This document shows, in pieces, positions 49,775-63,059 of a DNA stretch of 64,000 nucleotides (within the stretch, counting starts at the first letter, position 1; every line of letters starts with the position of its first letter). This DNA is from Sycobia sp. Sy_11. Lineage: Eukaryota > Arthropoda > Insecta > Hymenoptera > Epichrysomallidae. A program made the translations under genes and the position numbers. The notes under the pieces were generated by a model. That model made no database searches. It saw only the letters and a list, made by a program, of their open reading frames with translations, and was not told the origin of the DNA. The stretch is taken from positions 434,001 to 498,000 of the forward strand of contig JACCIC010000213.1 in the NCBI GenBank assembly GCA_018907035.1, written 5' to 3'.

Positions 49775-51116
49775 CTAACTGGCGCTATTTTTACCTGGTC
49801 CGCGAATGCTTCACAACATACACTCTTATTCGTCGTATGAAGTTTCCCAGAATCCGATCATCCTCAATATTTTACATGTTTTATATTTATGTATATATGT
49901 ATATATACACACCATATACTTATGTCTCTATTCAATTCTGCAAACATGGCTATGATATTATAAAGAACTACGCTCAATTCCTTTGAAGTTTATTATGAAA
50001 TATTAATTATTCTAGTTTACGCGTAATTTAACGCATATTTTCAGAATATTTTGTGCTCATCTTCTTCAAGTTCGCGATGCGCGTGGCTGCAAAATTTAAC
50101 GCATAAGTCAAGTTAAAGCAACGACAGAATCAGAATTTTTAGATTACACGTCGTCCATTATCGAATTAATAAGTTTTCGTGGGATTTTCATCTGCTTGCG
50201 CAGCAAATCGTGCGTCTCGCTAACTTAATTTTATACGAACGTTATTTTTGACCGTACATTTCCAAGCAGAAGAGAAAAAATACATTCCGCGCATATATCT
50301 CGCCAAGTTCGCGAATCTCCTCGTCGCCGAATAATTCATCGTCGGCCCATTGCGGTTTCTCGTTCAAGAAGTTAAAAAAAAAAATTCAACAAACAAACAA
50401 ACAAACAAACCAAGAACAACAGCGGAAAACCAAGTCTTGCAAATCGTCGTATGCGAGAGGGGGCCAGTGCGCTCGCCATAGGCAAGGCGGAAGAAGGAAA
50501 ATTCGCCCGCCGCTGTGGAAAAGCGGCGGGGAGTCGTGTTCCAAGGCCAGCTGGATGGGGCGATGAAAATGAAAAAAAAAATTTGTCGCTTACGCTGCTC
50601 TGCCTGGATTTACGAGGCTGCATAAAGGGTGGAAAAGAATAAAACTCTGTGTATCGCGCGTCTACTTTAATTATCGTCAAACGTAATTTTATTGCGCTTG
50701 CTCGCGTGGCACAATGAAAAAGCAATAAGGAAAAGTTCGCTTGTTATTCCAATACTCGCACGTTATGGTTAGCGGATTTTTCACCGAGGATCAGATTTTA
50801 CTCGATCTATCGATTGATATACATTCTGTATATTATACTTTACATATATCAGAAAAAAATGTTTTTTTTTTTTTAATTAAGCTTTATTTGAAGCCTCCCT
50901 AAGGCTTATTAAACATACCGGACAAATGTGATGTATTACGCGTCAAGAAAACTTTGATATTATATTTTACACGCATCTTATCCAAACAATCAAACAAAAT
51001 ATACCACAAGCAAATATAACTATGAAAGCAAAATATATCGCGCTAAAAATCCTCTATACATCGTAGATCCATAATGGAGTAGCGGTCTGAATATCTGTTC
51101 TTCATTACTTTACGAC
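49773..51116. other. AT-rich noncoding stretch
   Basis: Contains (ACAA)n at about 50388-50410 and poly-T/A runs. No gene seen. Confidence 0.45.
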
Positions 51117-51129
51117 AGAGAGCGAGGGA

Positions 51130-51207
<78 letters not shown>

Positions 51208-51224
51208 GGGAGAAGGAGAAAAAG
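51117..51224. repeat. long (GA)n array
   Basis: About 100 bases of nearly uninterrupted GA with a few GG interruptions at both ends. Confidence 0.95.
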
Positions 51225-51360
51225 AGATATATGCGCGACTCCATATCGTTATAAGTATATACGCCCACCATTACATAAAGATTATCCGGTAATTATGCGT
51301 TTCGGGGCGAAACTTCGAACAGTCGCAATCGAATAATTCAGCCGGGACATTACGTATGGG

Positions 51361-51426
51361 ACGCGAAAAACTTCGCGACCGATGGCAAACTTGTCTGTTT
51401 TTTTTTCTCTTCTCTGCAAATGCAAG

Positions 51427-51429
<3 letters not shown>
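51361..51429 (+). repeat. dispersed repeat, copy 2
   Basis: Same sequence as 4863-4924 apart from a 7-base insertion and a few substitutions, again followed immediately by (TA)n (51431-51487). Confidence 0.75.

Positions 51430-51430
<1 letters not shown>

Positions 51431-51487
<57 letters not shown>
51431..51487. repeat. (TA)n microsatellite
   Basis: About 28 TA units adjoining dispersed-repeat copy 2. Confidence 0.97.
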
Positions 51488-51490
<3 letters not shown>

Positions 51491-52960
51491 TTCGGCGACG
51501 GAAATACGCCGTCGTGAAAATACGGAGCGTTTATATACTCTGCATTATGTAGCGATAAAAATCAATGAAAATAATAACGTTACGATATACAATTGTAGCG
51601 GAGAAAGTTAACTAATGATGTGGAAGAGAAAAAAAAAATTAGGCTGACGAATATATACTAGATGTATAACCGCGCATACCTGCGAAGAAGTAACTTTTGA
51701 TCAATTTGCTTTGCTGATAGGCGATGACAAAGAGACAAGTTTCTTTTTTCCATGAAAGCGAAAACGTTGTTTTTACCCCTCTTTGTTAAATGTGACAATG
51801 AATGTAGCAACGAATCCATAAAGAGTAATGTTGTAAAAAAAAAAAAACATCGTGCAACTCCATCTGTTCGTTTACCAATGGGGGAATAAAGTTCGATGTA
51901 TTTACCTTCGTTGTTCCTAAATCCTTTTGTGCAGAACATCGAAATATCTTTTCAAAACGCGCATCTTTCCTTTTACCGGCCAAAGAAGCGTGTAAAGGTT
52001 GAAGCATCCCTCAACGCCATCCTGACGAAGACACTTCGATAGACTGATTTTTCGCGCAATGGCGAGCATCCGAGGAAAAAAAATTTGATTTTATGACAAA
52101 TAAAGTTACTCCTAGGTAGCGACTTTTCAATCTTCGGTAATGTCGAAACTAGGCCATTCTTTATGAAGTGAATGAAACTCTCTCAGAGAGTGTTTTTAAC
52201 GATCGTTTCATGGGACTGCACACATTATTTCCTAAATTTCGAATGATAATATTTGATTAAGAATGAACACCTAAGTAGAAATATCTCATTTACTTTAGCA
52301 TTACTGACTTTAATTAAGTGAATAATTAACAAACACTAATAATTCTTTATATATATCGTAGTATTATGAATAATTATACCGGTGGAAATTTTCGAAATAT
52401 CTTTCGACATTAGTTCGCCTGATAAAGCAAAAAGGATTGGGATATGCGCACGTAAAAAGTAGTGAACCGCGGCCTGGCGGTGAATGCATGTACTCGTATG
52501 CCGCCCTCTTTCACTCAGGAATGATTCAAATAATCCTTTACGATAAACTTATTCGTTGAATCTCTGAATGACTGAAGTCAGCACTAATTGTCTATCTAGG
52601 GATGGATTCGATTAATGTATTTAATTTAAAATTTTCGAGAGCATGTCAATAGAGTGCTTTTCATCGTAACGGCCAGCGCGCTCGGGTGCAAGGAATTCCG
52701 AAAATTCAATTTTTCGAGAAATTTGCTCTATGAATCTTTTTGCATCGTAAGAACACGAAGAAGCTTCTACGAGCGAAGGAAAAATGAATTATTGAAAAAA
52801 TTCCATGTAGTAGCGGTGTGATCTCTTACGCAGTCTGGCGCGAAAAAAAAATAATAACAATTTCGGCAAAAACTATTCAATATAATTTTAAGGCAAAATA
52901 CGAGTCAACGCGTGTCGGTTCCACGTATTGTTCAGGCATAACAAAAAATAGCGTAACAGG
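51488..52960. other. AT-rich noncoding stretch
   Basis: No secure gene; poly-A near 51835-51847. Confidence 0.45.
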
Positions 52961-53072
52961 TATACCCCCTCCCCCCCCCCACACACACACACATATGCAT
53001 ATATATTACTTCGAGAAATAGCCGTCCAATCTCACAAAGGCACACGAAATCCCATTTAGGCCATCCACGTAA

Positions 53073-53077
53073 GTGTG

Positions 53078-53116
<39 letters not shown>

Positions 53117-53236
53117 GCGTACTTATGGAAGGCGCGGACGCCATCCACAGGAAAAGTACACTTCTTTCGACCGTACATGTAAAGCGATCGGGGCGACGCG
53201 CCGACAAATGAGCCAGGAGAGAAAGCGAGAGAGAAC

Positions 53237-53280
<44 letters not shown>

Positions 53281-53552
53281 GCTCTCTTCGCCCGCCTCCG
53301 ACTGATTTCCCCGCGGGTCACTTGCCGCGGGAGAGCTCGCTCCAAGTGCTCTCGGCCGCCGCTGCATCAGCGAGCCCGAACGCGGAAAACATCCGCCTGT
53401 TCGCCTTCGTTTTATTTTCCGCGTTTTTTTTTCCCTCTCTTTTGACGGGACGGGGCTCGCGCCGCGAACGCGCGGGTATTCCCCGCCGTGTACGCAGCCC
53501 CCTTGCCCCTTTATTTGGGCAATTTTAGCCTCGAAGCGCCGTTTGCGCTGTT

Positions 53553-53616
<64 letters not shown>
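53073..53616. repeat. (GT)n, (GA)n, CpG island and (TA)n in succession
   Basis: (GT)n at 53073-53113, (GA)n at 53226-53278, a CpG-rich block at 53280-53520 and (TA)n at 53555-53616. Confidence 0.9.
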
Positions 53617-53620
<4 letters not shown>

Positions 53621-55370
53621 CTCGCTGCATTATAAATGTCTGGATCCTACGAGAAGTCTAGAATAAAGAAATTCAGAGCCGATGCTTGGCCGTAATTTTT
53701 CTTTATCTTTTCTTTTAAGATTTTTACATTAAGGGGACACAGTCCCTTGAAATAGTAAAGTAAAGAGAAGCATTTGAAATCTGTGATAAATATTATTCGT
53801 AAAACCTATATTTTCTATAATAAGTATACATTATTAGTTATAATTGTTGGGTTTTAACACCTATTTCAATCTTCACTACTTGAAGTCGTAGTAGACAGTA
53901 TCTACAAAAACGAAATTTACTGACCAGCGGATTACATTGAAACCAATGGATCAAATCAGCTTAAATCGGAGAATATAGTTTTGTGATATATTTATTTCGC
54001 TACGAACAGAAGAGATTGTATTTAAGAAAATCGAAAGAAAAATTGCGAGTAGCGTTGTGTGGAAATGAATCGATTATTATCGAAAAAAAATCACGAATAA
54101 ATTTATATTATACTTTCTCTGAATGCTCAAATTAAATGTCGTCTTTTCATACCATTAGAAATATATTTAGTAACCACATCCCGCATTCGGGCTGGTTCTA
54201 TCTTTTAGACTCATGGTGATCCTACGGTGAATAAATTGAGATTTCGTACGTACTTGCTATTATTGCTCTCAACCACGTGGATTTAAATAAGTTGTAAATC
54301 CCTCAAAATATAGCTGATAATGTATACTTGCTGTAGAAAAGTTAAGTTGAATATGTAAGATTTACGTGTAACATACGTCAAATAAATTTTGTTCTTTTTT
54401 TATTTAAAGGTCGCGTACATGTTTCCTTCGGTATCTACATTTTGACGAAAATATCCATGGATGATTCGGTATCGTATTGCGGCGTTGTAAAAAAAAAGAA
54501 TGGCGTTATGGTAATTAAACCTGCTGAAGAGGTATGTAGCTAATAATTTAACAATGCAAGCGCAATCGTATACAGGCACAATTTCGCGAATTTCAAAATT
54601 AAAATAGAAATAGTGTGAATTTTTTCAAATAATCTCTTCTATGCATCGAACGATCGCCCGTGGCAATGGAATGCATTGTAAAACATCCACTGCCGGCGCT
54701 CCATTAACGCCACTCTATTGAACAACGTCGAACGGCTAACCGGCAATTCGAGACATTATGTACTCAGTATATAGAGCGTATAGATGTAGGCTCTATGCCG
54801 GCTGCAACGTTAATCGCGTCGATCATTCATTATTCCTATGCGATTAAACTGCTACAGACGACGATGCAATCGCGGGCTTGCGTTAACGCGGCAACGAATT
54901 ATTCCACAAGAAATTCTAGCATCGACAGCCCGATTCTTTCAATCATATTATCGACCTTAACGTTTGTAAAAAAAAAAAAAACACACACACACACAGGCGT
55001 TTAAGGAAATTCTTCGTCTTACATACGTTTACCCTCGTATGCGGGCGATGGAGAAGCGTTGAGATCGATAATTATCTGCACCTGTGTGAATTGCATGAAA
55101 ACTGATCAAAATTCCCGATAAGTTAAGATGATTATTAGCTTTAAGTCCGAAATCTTTAAGCTTACGACTGGATCAATTATAACGATAAGACCAGCAAAAA
55201 TTGCATTTTGAAGAGAAAACGATCCGAGCAATCATCGCCGCCTCGATATCTTCGTGACACCTTGCGTCTATCCGAAATTTTACAGATGCACATGAGTGGC
55301 AGAGTGACAAAAGCGCCCAGAACAAAATCCCTAACAACGTCCTCGCGGTAAACGCTCGTGGTCTTGTCGC
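53617..55370. other. AT-rich noncoding stretch around the exon candidate
   Basis: Apart from 54410-54531, no coding signal; a poly-A/(CA)n junction lies at 54967-54993. Confidence 0.45.
54410..54531 (+). CDS. candidate exon with start codon, unidentified gene
   Basis: Acceptor gttctttttttatttaaag precedes 54410 and donor GAG/gtatgt follows 54531. One frame is open throughout. It includes ATG at 54457 in the favourable context atatccATGG, giving MDDSVSYCGVVKKKNGVMVI and then KPAEE in phase 0. It could be a spliced 5' UTR plus first coding exon of a + strand gene whose later exons lie to the right, perhaps outside the window. I do not recognise the peptide and chance is a real alternative. Confidence 0.25.
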
Positions 55371-55537
55371 TCTTCCTCTTAACTCCGCCCTCGTTTACAA
55401 CGCGCACTTCCAGCTATCTTGTAGACCATCCATCGTCCGTCCCACCCTGGATTATTGTCCCATCCCTCTCTGGGCTCTCGTCGTCGTCACTCCCTCCGCT
55501 CACCCTCCCGTCGTAATAGCCTCGAAGACGCGGACGA

Positions 55538-55585
<48 letters not shown>

Positions 55586-56014
55586 CGGGAACCCGCGGGT
55601 GTACCTCGCTTAATTACCGTCCTCGCGCCCGGCCGTCTTTAAATAACTAACGAATCCCGCGTATAAATAGTACGCCGTCCCGCCCGTCATTATAATACGC
55701 GCGGCCCGCGCGTACGAGAGCCTGTCGTCGCGCTGTCGTCCGCGCGGCCTCCCCCGCCGATTCCTGGCGATCGACCCCTTGCCCCCCCCCCTCACCATCC
55801 CTCGCCCCTACGCCTCTGCGCACGCGGTGTATTCCTCGGAAAGGGCGCAGGGGGGGGGTGGCTCGCGAATCATCCAAGGCGTATATACAATGCCTCGAGG
55901 CGTGCTTTTGGCGACTGACGAGTGACGGGGGGGGGGGCGGAACGAGAGTAGAGAGATTCATGGTGGCGATGCGCTCGAGTTGTTCATCGATTCGTCTGTT
56001 TTGTCTGCGTGTAC

Positions 56015-56045
<31 letters not shown>

Positions 56046-56180
56046 ATGCGTCGAAACGAGGGAGGGAAAATTCTCGGGTGATCTGCGCGTCCTTTTGGCG
56101 TCTGTGTGTAATTATGTGCGTGGGATTCTAAAGAGAGCGAGAGAGAAGAAACGAGCGCTTTTCCAACTGTACAATTAAGC
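55370..56180. other. CpG-rich island with (GA)n and (GT)n
   Basis: GC-rich block with (GA)n at 55548-55578, poly-C/G runs and (GT)n at about 56013-56041. No gene supported. Confidence 0.6.
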
Positions 56181-58590
56181 CTCCTCGATGCTATATGGTT
56201 ATTGAATAGCGGGGTCGGCGGTTATAATTAACCTTTCGCGAGAAGTTCTTGCGTAACCGGCGTTTCGCCGAGTGTTGTTGTATTTGATGTCGAAAAAAAA
56301 AATATATATACGCCGATAAATTGGGATTTTCTTATCGACCCTCTAAAATCGATCGATTAATCACCAATAGGATTTTTATCCCTCGCAGAGGCGATCAACA
56401 TTTTTTAAGCCATGTAAACGAGGTACTTTGTAGCGAAGCAACCTACGAACAAAGTATGCAGATCCGACAGCGACTAGAAATATATGAGACGTTCTCTCCG
56501 ATCATTCGGAACGGTTTATACGTGTATTTTCTAAACCTATTTTTCCAAGATATTTAATGTCCATTATAGCTTAAATCGCCAGTTTTTATCGAGTTCAGAA
56601 TTTTTAATTAGTTTAATTGCGCAAACTATAACTTATACATATATAATGCGTATAAAACACATCGACAGCAGTTTCACATATTTGTCTACAAGTGATACTT
56701 ACGAAGTCGTAATCGGACTTTACATACTAAAGGTGGTAATGTTTTGCCACTTTTGCGACAGTGTCCAGTCGCCCTACATGCAGTATCTGAATGGTCCATA
56801 AAGTCGGATTAAAGTTATCGGTTCAACTCTACACGAATGAAGAAAAAAGAATTCAATAATGTCAAATGATTTTATTTATTTTATAAATAAATAGAATGGA
56901 ATAGAATCAGTAACTAACCACCAACAGTTGAAGCCGCTATAAGATAACAGAGGATAGTATTTTTTTAATTAATTTTTTCACGCGAAAGTTTGCGTATTTA
57001 TATAATACAATAAAATATAATAAAAATATTTCCCAAATTGATTTATTATCTATAATTTTTCGGACGACAGAATCGAATGTAAAGCAGACTTTATTATTCC
57101 TTTGTGATTCCTTCAATTTGTCAGTTTACGTATCTAATGGTTTTTATTTTATCGAAGAAAACAGCATAATGTTATAATATTGCATCAATCTGAATTGTTA
57201 AAAAATTATTAAATAAATCTTTGGGTTCTATTAGCCAGAAAGAAGGTTTCAATTTTAATTCTATCTCTCCCTTAGTTCCATTGCTAACCTTCACATTTTG
57301 CATTCTAAAGATTTGCCTAGTCTCCAGCCATGACGATTGATTCTATATTTATTATCTAGTTACAACCATTTCAAAATTGTTGGATTTCTATCAGAAATTT
57401 TTCGATTCATTATTCGACTAGGTGTAGAAATCGAAGAATGAAGTGTAATCAGTTGAGCGACGTTGAATCTGCATATACAGAACTACATGCAGGTTCAACG
57501 TTCGAGTAAATAAGAAAAAAAATATTTTAGAATATCGCGAAACGTTTAGGAAATTCGTTCATGAAGATATGTTACACATTATTTGATATCGGGCCACGAA
57601 ACTTATTAAAAATTACCATTAAATAGCATGAAAAAAAAGTTTTTTTTCACAACTAAAATGGACATAATCTTCATTCTTTTATATTGTCAAGTATAATGCA
57701 CAACTCAAAGGTTTATCTATACAGTCCACTACAGTGTTTAAATAAAATAAATTTCACGGCATCGTCGTTTGATTCGGTTTCTAAAATTCGTCGATTGCTT
57801 TTCGTCAGTTTTGATTTAAAAGAAAAAATCTATTTCCTTCCCTCGAATTGTTCTAGATCAAGAAGACCGTAACGGTAAATTATATAGTATTATAACGTTA
57901 CTATTATTATTTTGCCTACAACACTAATAAATCCTTCATGTCGCTTTTTTTGGACAATACGACACGACGAGCAAGGTGACCGTTACCTCCTCGATCGCGC
58001 CTAATGAATATTCACAACGTGCTTGGGTTTTTTTTTTTTTTTTTTTTTTGGTCTCCTCCTCGAATAACATGAATTACGAGACAGCGCGAGGTCTTCTTTT
58101 ACTTCTCGGATTGTTTCCCGGCGGGATCGCGATTAATGACGGGCTTAGTTCTGTTTTGTTTCGCGAGGGTGCTCATTACGGATACTTAGCGAGGAGGACG
58201 GGGGCAGGGACGGAGAGAAAGAAAAAAACCTATTACGACGTATCGTCAGGCCCCTTCGTTGAGGGATGAGCGACAGGTGCATTAATTATCGATCCGATAA
58301 TTCGAAATTAATATAGATGAACGCGCATGGATGTGAATTTTTCCGATGTATTTTTCAATTTCGTGAAGAAGGCATGGTAATATTTTAAGAAAGTTAACGT
58401 TTATTTAACACATGTGCTAGTAATAATAAATTTTTCGATAATTTATCCTATAATAATTTACAATGAAGGCATGACCATTATTACAGTTAATAATAATGAT
58501 TAATTCAGTGAAAAGTATACGAAACAAATACATTATTATAGTTTCATCAGTACATATCATATGAATGCAGTTTGTAAATGACGCACTGTA
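56181..58590. other. AT-rich noncoding stretch
   Basis: No secure gene; poly-T at about 58027-58049. Confidence 0.45.
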
Positions 58591-58602
58591 AAAGTATTCG
58601 TA

Positions 58603-58617
58603 TGTGTGTGTGTTGTG

Positions 58618-58675
<58 letters not shown>

Positions 58676-58689
58676 TGTGTGTGTGTGTA
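58603..58689. repeat. (GT)n with regularly spaced interruptions
   Basis: GT repeats broken by TT or GG junctions about every 20-30 bases, so the tract looks like duplicated GT blocks. Confidence 0.9.
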
Positions 58690-58779
58690 TATGAATACAT
58701 ATGGTAATATAGGAAAGATTCGTTTAAAGGTCTGAGTTGATTTACAATCATATATATATCGACCCACGCGTCGGATGGA

Positions 58780-59560
58780 GCCCAAATTTAATTACGTATA
58801 CATATATACATAAGCACGAAATCTCCTCGAGAGACGGTCACTTAAACGCTCCAGCGCTTACCGAGCGCAACCCCCTACCCCCCATCTCCCGCGCCGCGAA
58901 ATGCGCATCTTCAGGCTGTGGGGCCAGGAGGGTGAGGGGGGGGGGTGATGGTCGCGCTCGCGCGCATATGTTGCATTGGCCCGCGTATCATCGCCGGGAC
59001 GACGCAACAAGCGCGTTTATTCCAGCCGACCCACCCCACGGAGTCGATAGCTGGGCGAAGCGACGAGGGGGGGGGGGCGTGCTGGTTGATGGAGGACGCG
59101 CGCGGGTCCTTCGTGCGCCATAAGCGCCCCCGCGGCCCTTTGCCCATGAGGTTTGACCCCCCCCCCCGCCCCACGACCCCGGTGCCTATACGTAGGCCGC
59201 ATACGCGCGTTACTCATAATCCGCTCCCGATTCAATGCGCTTTTCCCGGTGCTTTTAAGAACATCTACCATCCGTCCACCGGGCGCCGCGCTCCCTCTCG
59301 CGCCGGGTCCCGGGACGTTAGATAGACGGCCGTGAAACGGGATGCGGGCGGGGGAGGGGGGGATGCCTTATTCTTGCACAAGGGCCGATACTGGATGTGT
59401 AACGCGTGTAAGCGAGACCTGCTAATAGAGAGGCATAATCAGACGCGGAAGGTTATGGGGGGAGAGGCGGGGGGGGGGGGGGTTCACGTACATGACGGAC
59501 CCTCATACTCGCCAGCGAGTGCGCTGCGTTCCAACAAGACATCATTTTCGATAGTATGAG
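58780..59560. other. CpG-rich island with poly-C/G runs
   Basis: GC-rich, with G runs near 58935, 59068 and 59470 and a C run near 59158. No recognisable protein. Confidence 0.6.
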
Positions 59561-60202
59561 GAAGATTGTGAAATTTGTATAAAAATACAGTACATTGCGT
59601 CAGCATTATGTTAACTGAAAAATTAATCTGAAATCGACTTGTTTTTATCATTAATTAAATTTTTTTTTTCATTACCATTGGAAAAATGCCATTTGTATGG
59701 AACAGTTTAAAATTAAAAAAAAAATTATCGAATCGACCGATCACCGATTGCTATGGAATTTTTGCGGGTTATTAAATAGAAGAAAAAATATGAAAACGTT
59801 ATCGCTTTTTTTTTATTATTATTACGAATGTCACATTGAACTCTTTAAGGGACAAATTTTCCTGACAAAATAAACCGAATTTAGTTGGTTTTTTTTTCTT
59901 ATACAAATCTTATATATTGCAACTAGTTATATCTTGTTAAATGTTTTTTTATTCATTAATCACGCATCATAAAACGTATATAGATTTACCCATATCTCGA
60001 AGCGTTAAAACTTTACATTTTTGAACAATTTGAAAAATCACACGGAAATCCACGATACAAGTGAGAAAATATAGGTCACTATATGGTAAATTTATATTTC
60101 AATTAAAACAAAATCAGATAATAGATTTTTTATACAGTGTTACCGAGGATTAGGAAATTAAACTTTTCCTCAATTTTGTGAATACATATTAGTACGTGAG
60201 CC

Positions 60203-60319
<117 letters not shown>

Positions 60320-60439
60320 CAATAAAATTCAAATGATACGGTCAATTCGAAAGACCTGCCAGTACGTAAAGGTAATATCCCTAGTTACTAAAGCATATAT
60401 GTATGTATATATAAGAATAGCCGTCGCGAATTACAGAGA

Positions 60440-60549
60440 GATATATAGAGATGTGCCAACTAAGCCACGACAACAACCGTGAAATGCGGTAATAATACGC
60501 GAATTACCGAAAGAGCAACTGCGCAGCGAGTGTCACATACACACACACG

Positions 60550-60583
<34 letters not shown>

Positions 60584-60726
60584 TAATCATCCTTTCCAAC
60601 TCGGCAGGAGCGAACGGAGGGAGAGTCGGCATAGAGAAAATGAGAGGGGAGTTGGGCAAGTGATAGGCGAAAACGAAAACAGAGTTGAAAGCGCGCCCCA
60701 TTTTTCCTGGCCTCCAGTTCAGCAAG

Positions 60727-60758
<32 letters not shown>

Positions 60759-61090
60759 CAAACGGGCGGAGTGAGAGATGGCATCGGGGTCTCCGCAAGG
60801 GACACTTTTACGCGCGATCCTGCGTTTTATAACACCGAGCCCCCTCCACCCATCTGCGCCCTTGGTCGCGTGCCCGCGCAACCGAACTGGAGGGGCAGTC
60901 GCGGTGGGGCGCGCTGCCGGCGAATAATTTACATTATTTCCGGTCCCTCTCCCCCCCCCCCACGCCGGCACGAAGAATCAATTGGGGAATCTCGTAGCGA
61001 TGGAGCAGGTCACGCCTGAAATTTCACGTGGTCACGTGGACCGAGCGCTTCGCGTGGCTGCACGCGTGTCTCGAGTAGTGTATTCATCGG
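60440..61090. other. CpG-rich island with (CA)n and (GA)n
   Basis: (CA)n at 60539-60582, (GA)n at 60727-60758 and a GC-rich block to 61080. No gene supported. Confidence 0.6.
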
Positions 61091-61818
61091 AATTGGTAGG
61101 AGAGTTTTTTTTTTAAACCAAAATTCAAAAAAAAATCCTTTTTTTTCTTCTATAAAATTTTTTTCGCAAATCAGTCAAACCCTTATAATCGGTATAAAAA
61201 TCAGCAACACTCGTTTATGATTTTTTTTTTTTTAAACTTTCCAGCTTCTAATTCGTGAGCGTAATTTCGAATTTTTATTTCGGAACTGTAACATTCTAAT
61301 GATAATGGGGGGTACATTGGCGAGGTTCGCGAATGGGCCGATTCAGTGCAAAATTTTGACGAACCGACACTTCTTCGGCATCGGATGCGAAGACTGTCGC
61401 AATTAATTGCGTCACTGAAGAAGCTGCCGAAACAAGTCCTCAAGGTTTTAAGATGTCTCGGTCGTGTTACGTGTCGAATAGATACGACAAAAATCTTTCT
61501 TTCATTTTTTCATTGCACAATTAATCCCTTATCGTACAACGTTGTACGTTAAGTATAATTATAAATTTCCTGGCAATTTTACATGATTCCAGGTCAATTT
61601 TCGTGCAAACGTTGCGGGCATGGGGGGAGTGTAGCTTCGTGCAACGTACCCGCGCAGCTATCAGGGATGACTATGGCCTACTCTGCCCCCCCCCTTCTTA
61701 AAATATCTGTGGAAAATCTTTTCCTTTTTTTCCCCGGCCAGTTATAAATTACAGGTTTGCTGGTTCAACCGAGAGAAATAGACAAGACGAACGTGTACGT
61801 ATAAAAGGGAGCCTGTTG

Positions 61819-61821
<3 letters not shown>

Positions 61822-61876
<55 letters not shown>

Positions 61877-62006
61877 ATATTGTCGTCTATGCGCATATAA
61901 ATTTTAATATTTCGTTTTCAAGTGTGATTTTATACGCGTTTTGTGCGCCTTTTACAGTCTTCCTTTCGCTCTCTCTTTCTCCCTTATTGCATGCTGAAAG
62001 GGAAAG

Positions 62007-62041
<35 letters not shown>

Positions 62042-62156
62042 AGAGAGTGAGAGAGAGTGATAAAGTGAAAAAAGCGAAAAAAAAGGACGGGAAAGGAGAG
62101 AAGTCGGTATATTTCTCTCCGAGCGAGCACACGCATGCGTGCGATTCTCTCCCTCT

Positions 62157-62210
<54 letters not shown>

Positions 62211-62592
62211 CGCCCGGGGCCGTAAATATTATGAGGGTCGATATAACCGCCTGGGATTTAGCCATCCCAGGAGAAAGCATCATTCTCTCCTTTCTGCCTC
62301 GCTCTCTCTCTCTCTCTCTCTATGTCTTCTCTCTCGCGAGCTCAAAGAGCCTACCCCCTTCCACTCTTGCTGCTCTTATCCAAAGAACACACTTTTTTTA
62401 TCTCTCTCCATCGTTCTCTCTCACTCTCTCCCTTTATCTGTCTGTCTATTGTTTAAATTCTAGAACTTGATTCGTTATTCGAATCCGTACTGAAGAGGTT
62501 AAGCAACCGAATGTCCGAAATCGTCGAGCTAGGAAATTTTTTAACTATCGATTGAGAATTAAAAATGAGCAATCAACCGAAAGATTTATATT

Positions 62593-62655
<63 letters not shown>
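61822..62655. repeat. cluster of (TA)n, (GA)n and (TC)n arrays
   Basis: TA at 61822-61880, GA at 62008-62062, TA at 62164-62206, TC at 62300-62330 and TA at 62595-62655. Confidence 0.95.
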
Positions 62656-62657
<2 letters not shown>

Positions 62658-63059
62658 GATTTGAACGCGCTAATTGTGAATTTATTATTGAAACGAGAGT
62701 TAATATAATATGCATTTGAAGAAGAAAAAAAAAATTTCATTATCGGCATTGCAATTATAAATTTAGTTAAACGTTGAAAGTTTGACGGGCGCATGTTCGG
62801 AATAAAATTACCAATTGAGTCCATCATTATGTCGACTATTATTTTTATGCATATATACTAAAAATAAAAGAAATTCTAAAAAAAAAACAATGCTGAACAA
62901 AAATGACCTGACCATCAGCCGAATCCCTTTCGCTTCTATACGTCTATTATAATATAAGCCTCTGGCTTGATAGTTCTGTTATTATTCTGTTTCGCTTGAA
63001 TATTACGCCAGAGAGGAGCTCGCGGCAATCCAATCACTATCCAATCTATAACCAATAAA

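Noticed and set aside
49795..49870. Possible minus-strand exon ending at a gtaaaa donor
   Set aside because: No plausible acceptor upstream.
56703..56786. 84-base exon-like interval on minus strand, one open frame with Cys/His residues
   Set aside because: Poor pyrimidine tract at the acceptor, and the open length is expected by chance.
61201..61552. Opposed frames of 68-80 codons
   Set aside because: No domain or splice support; chance-length frames.
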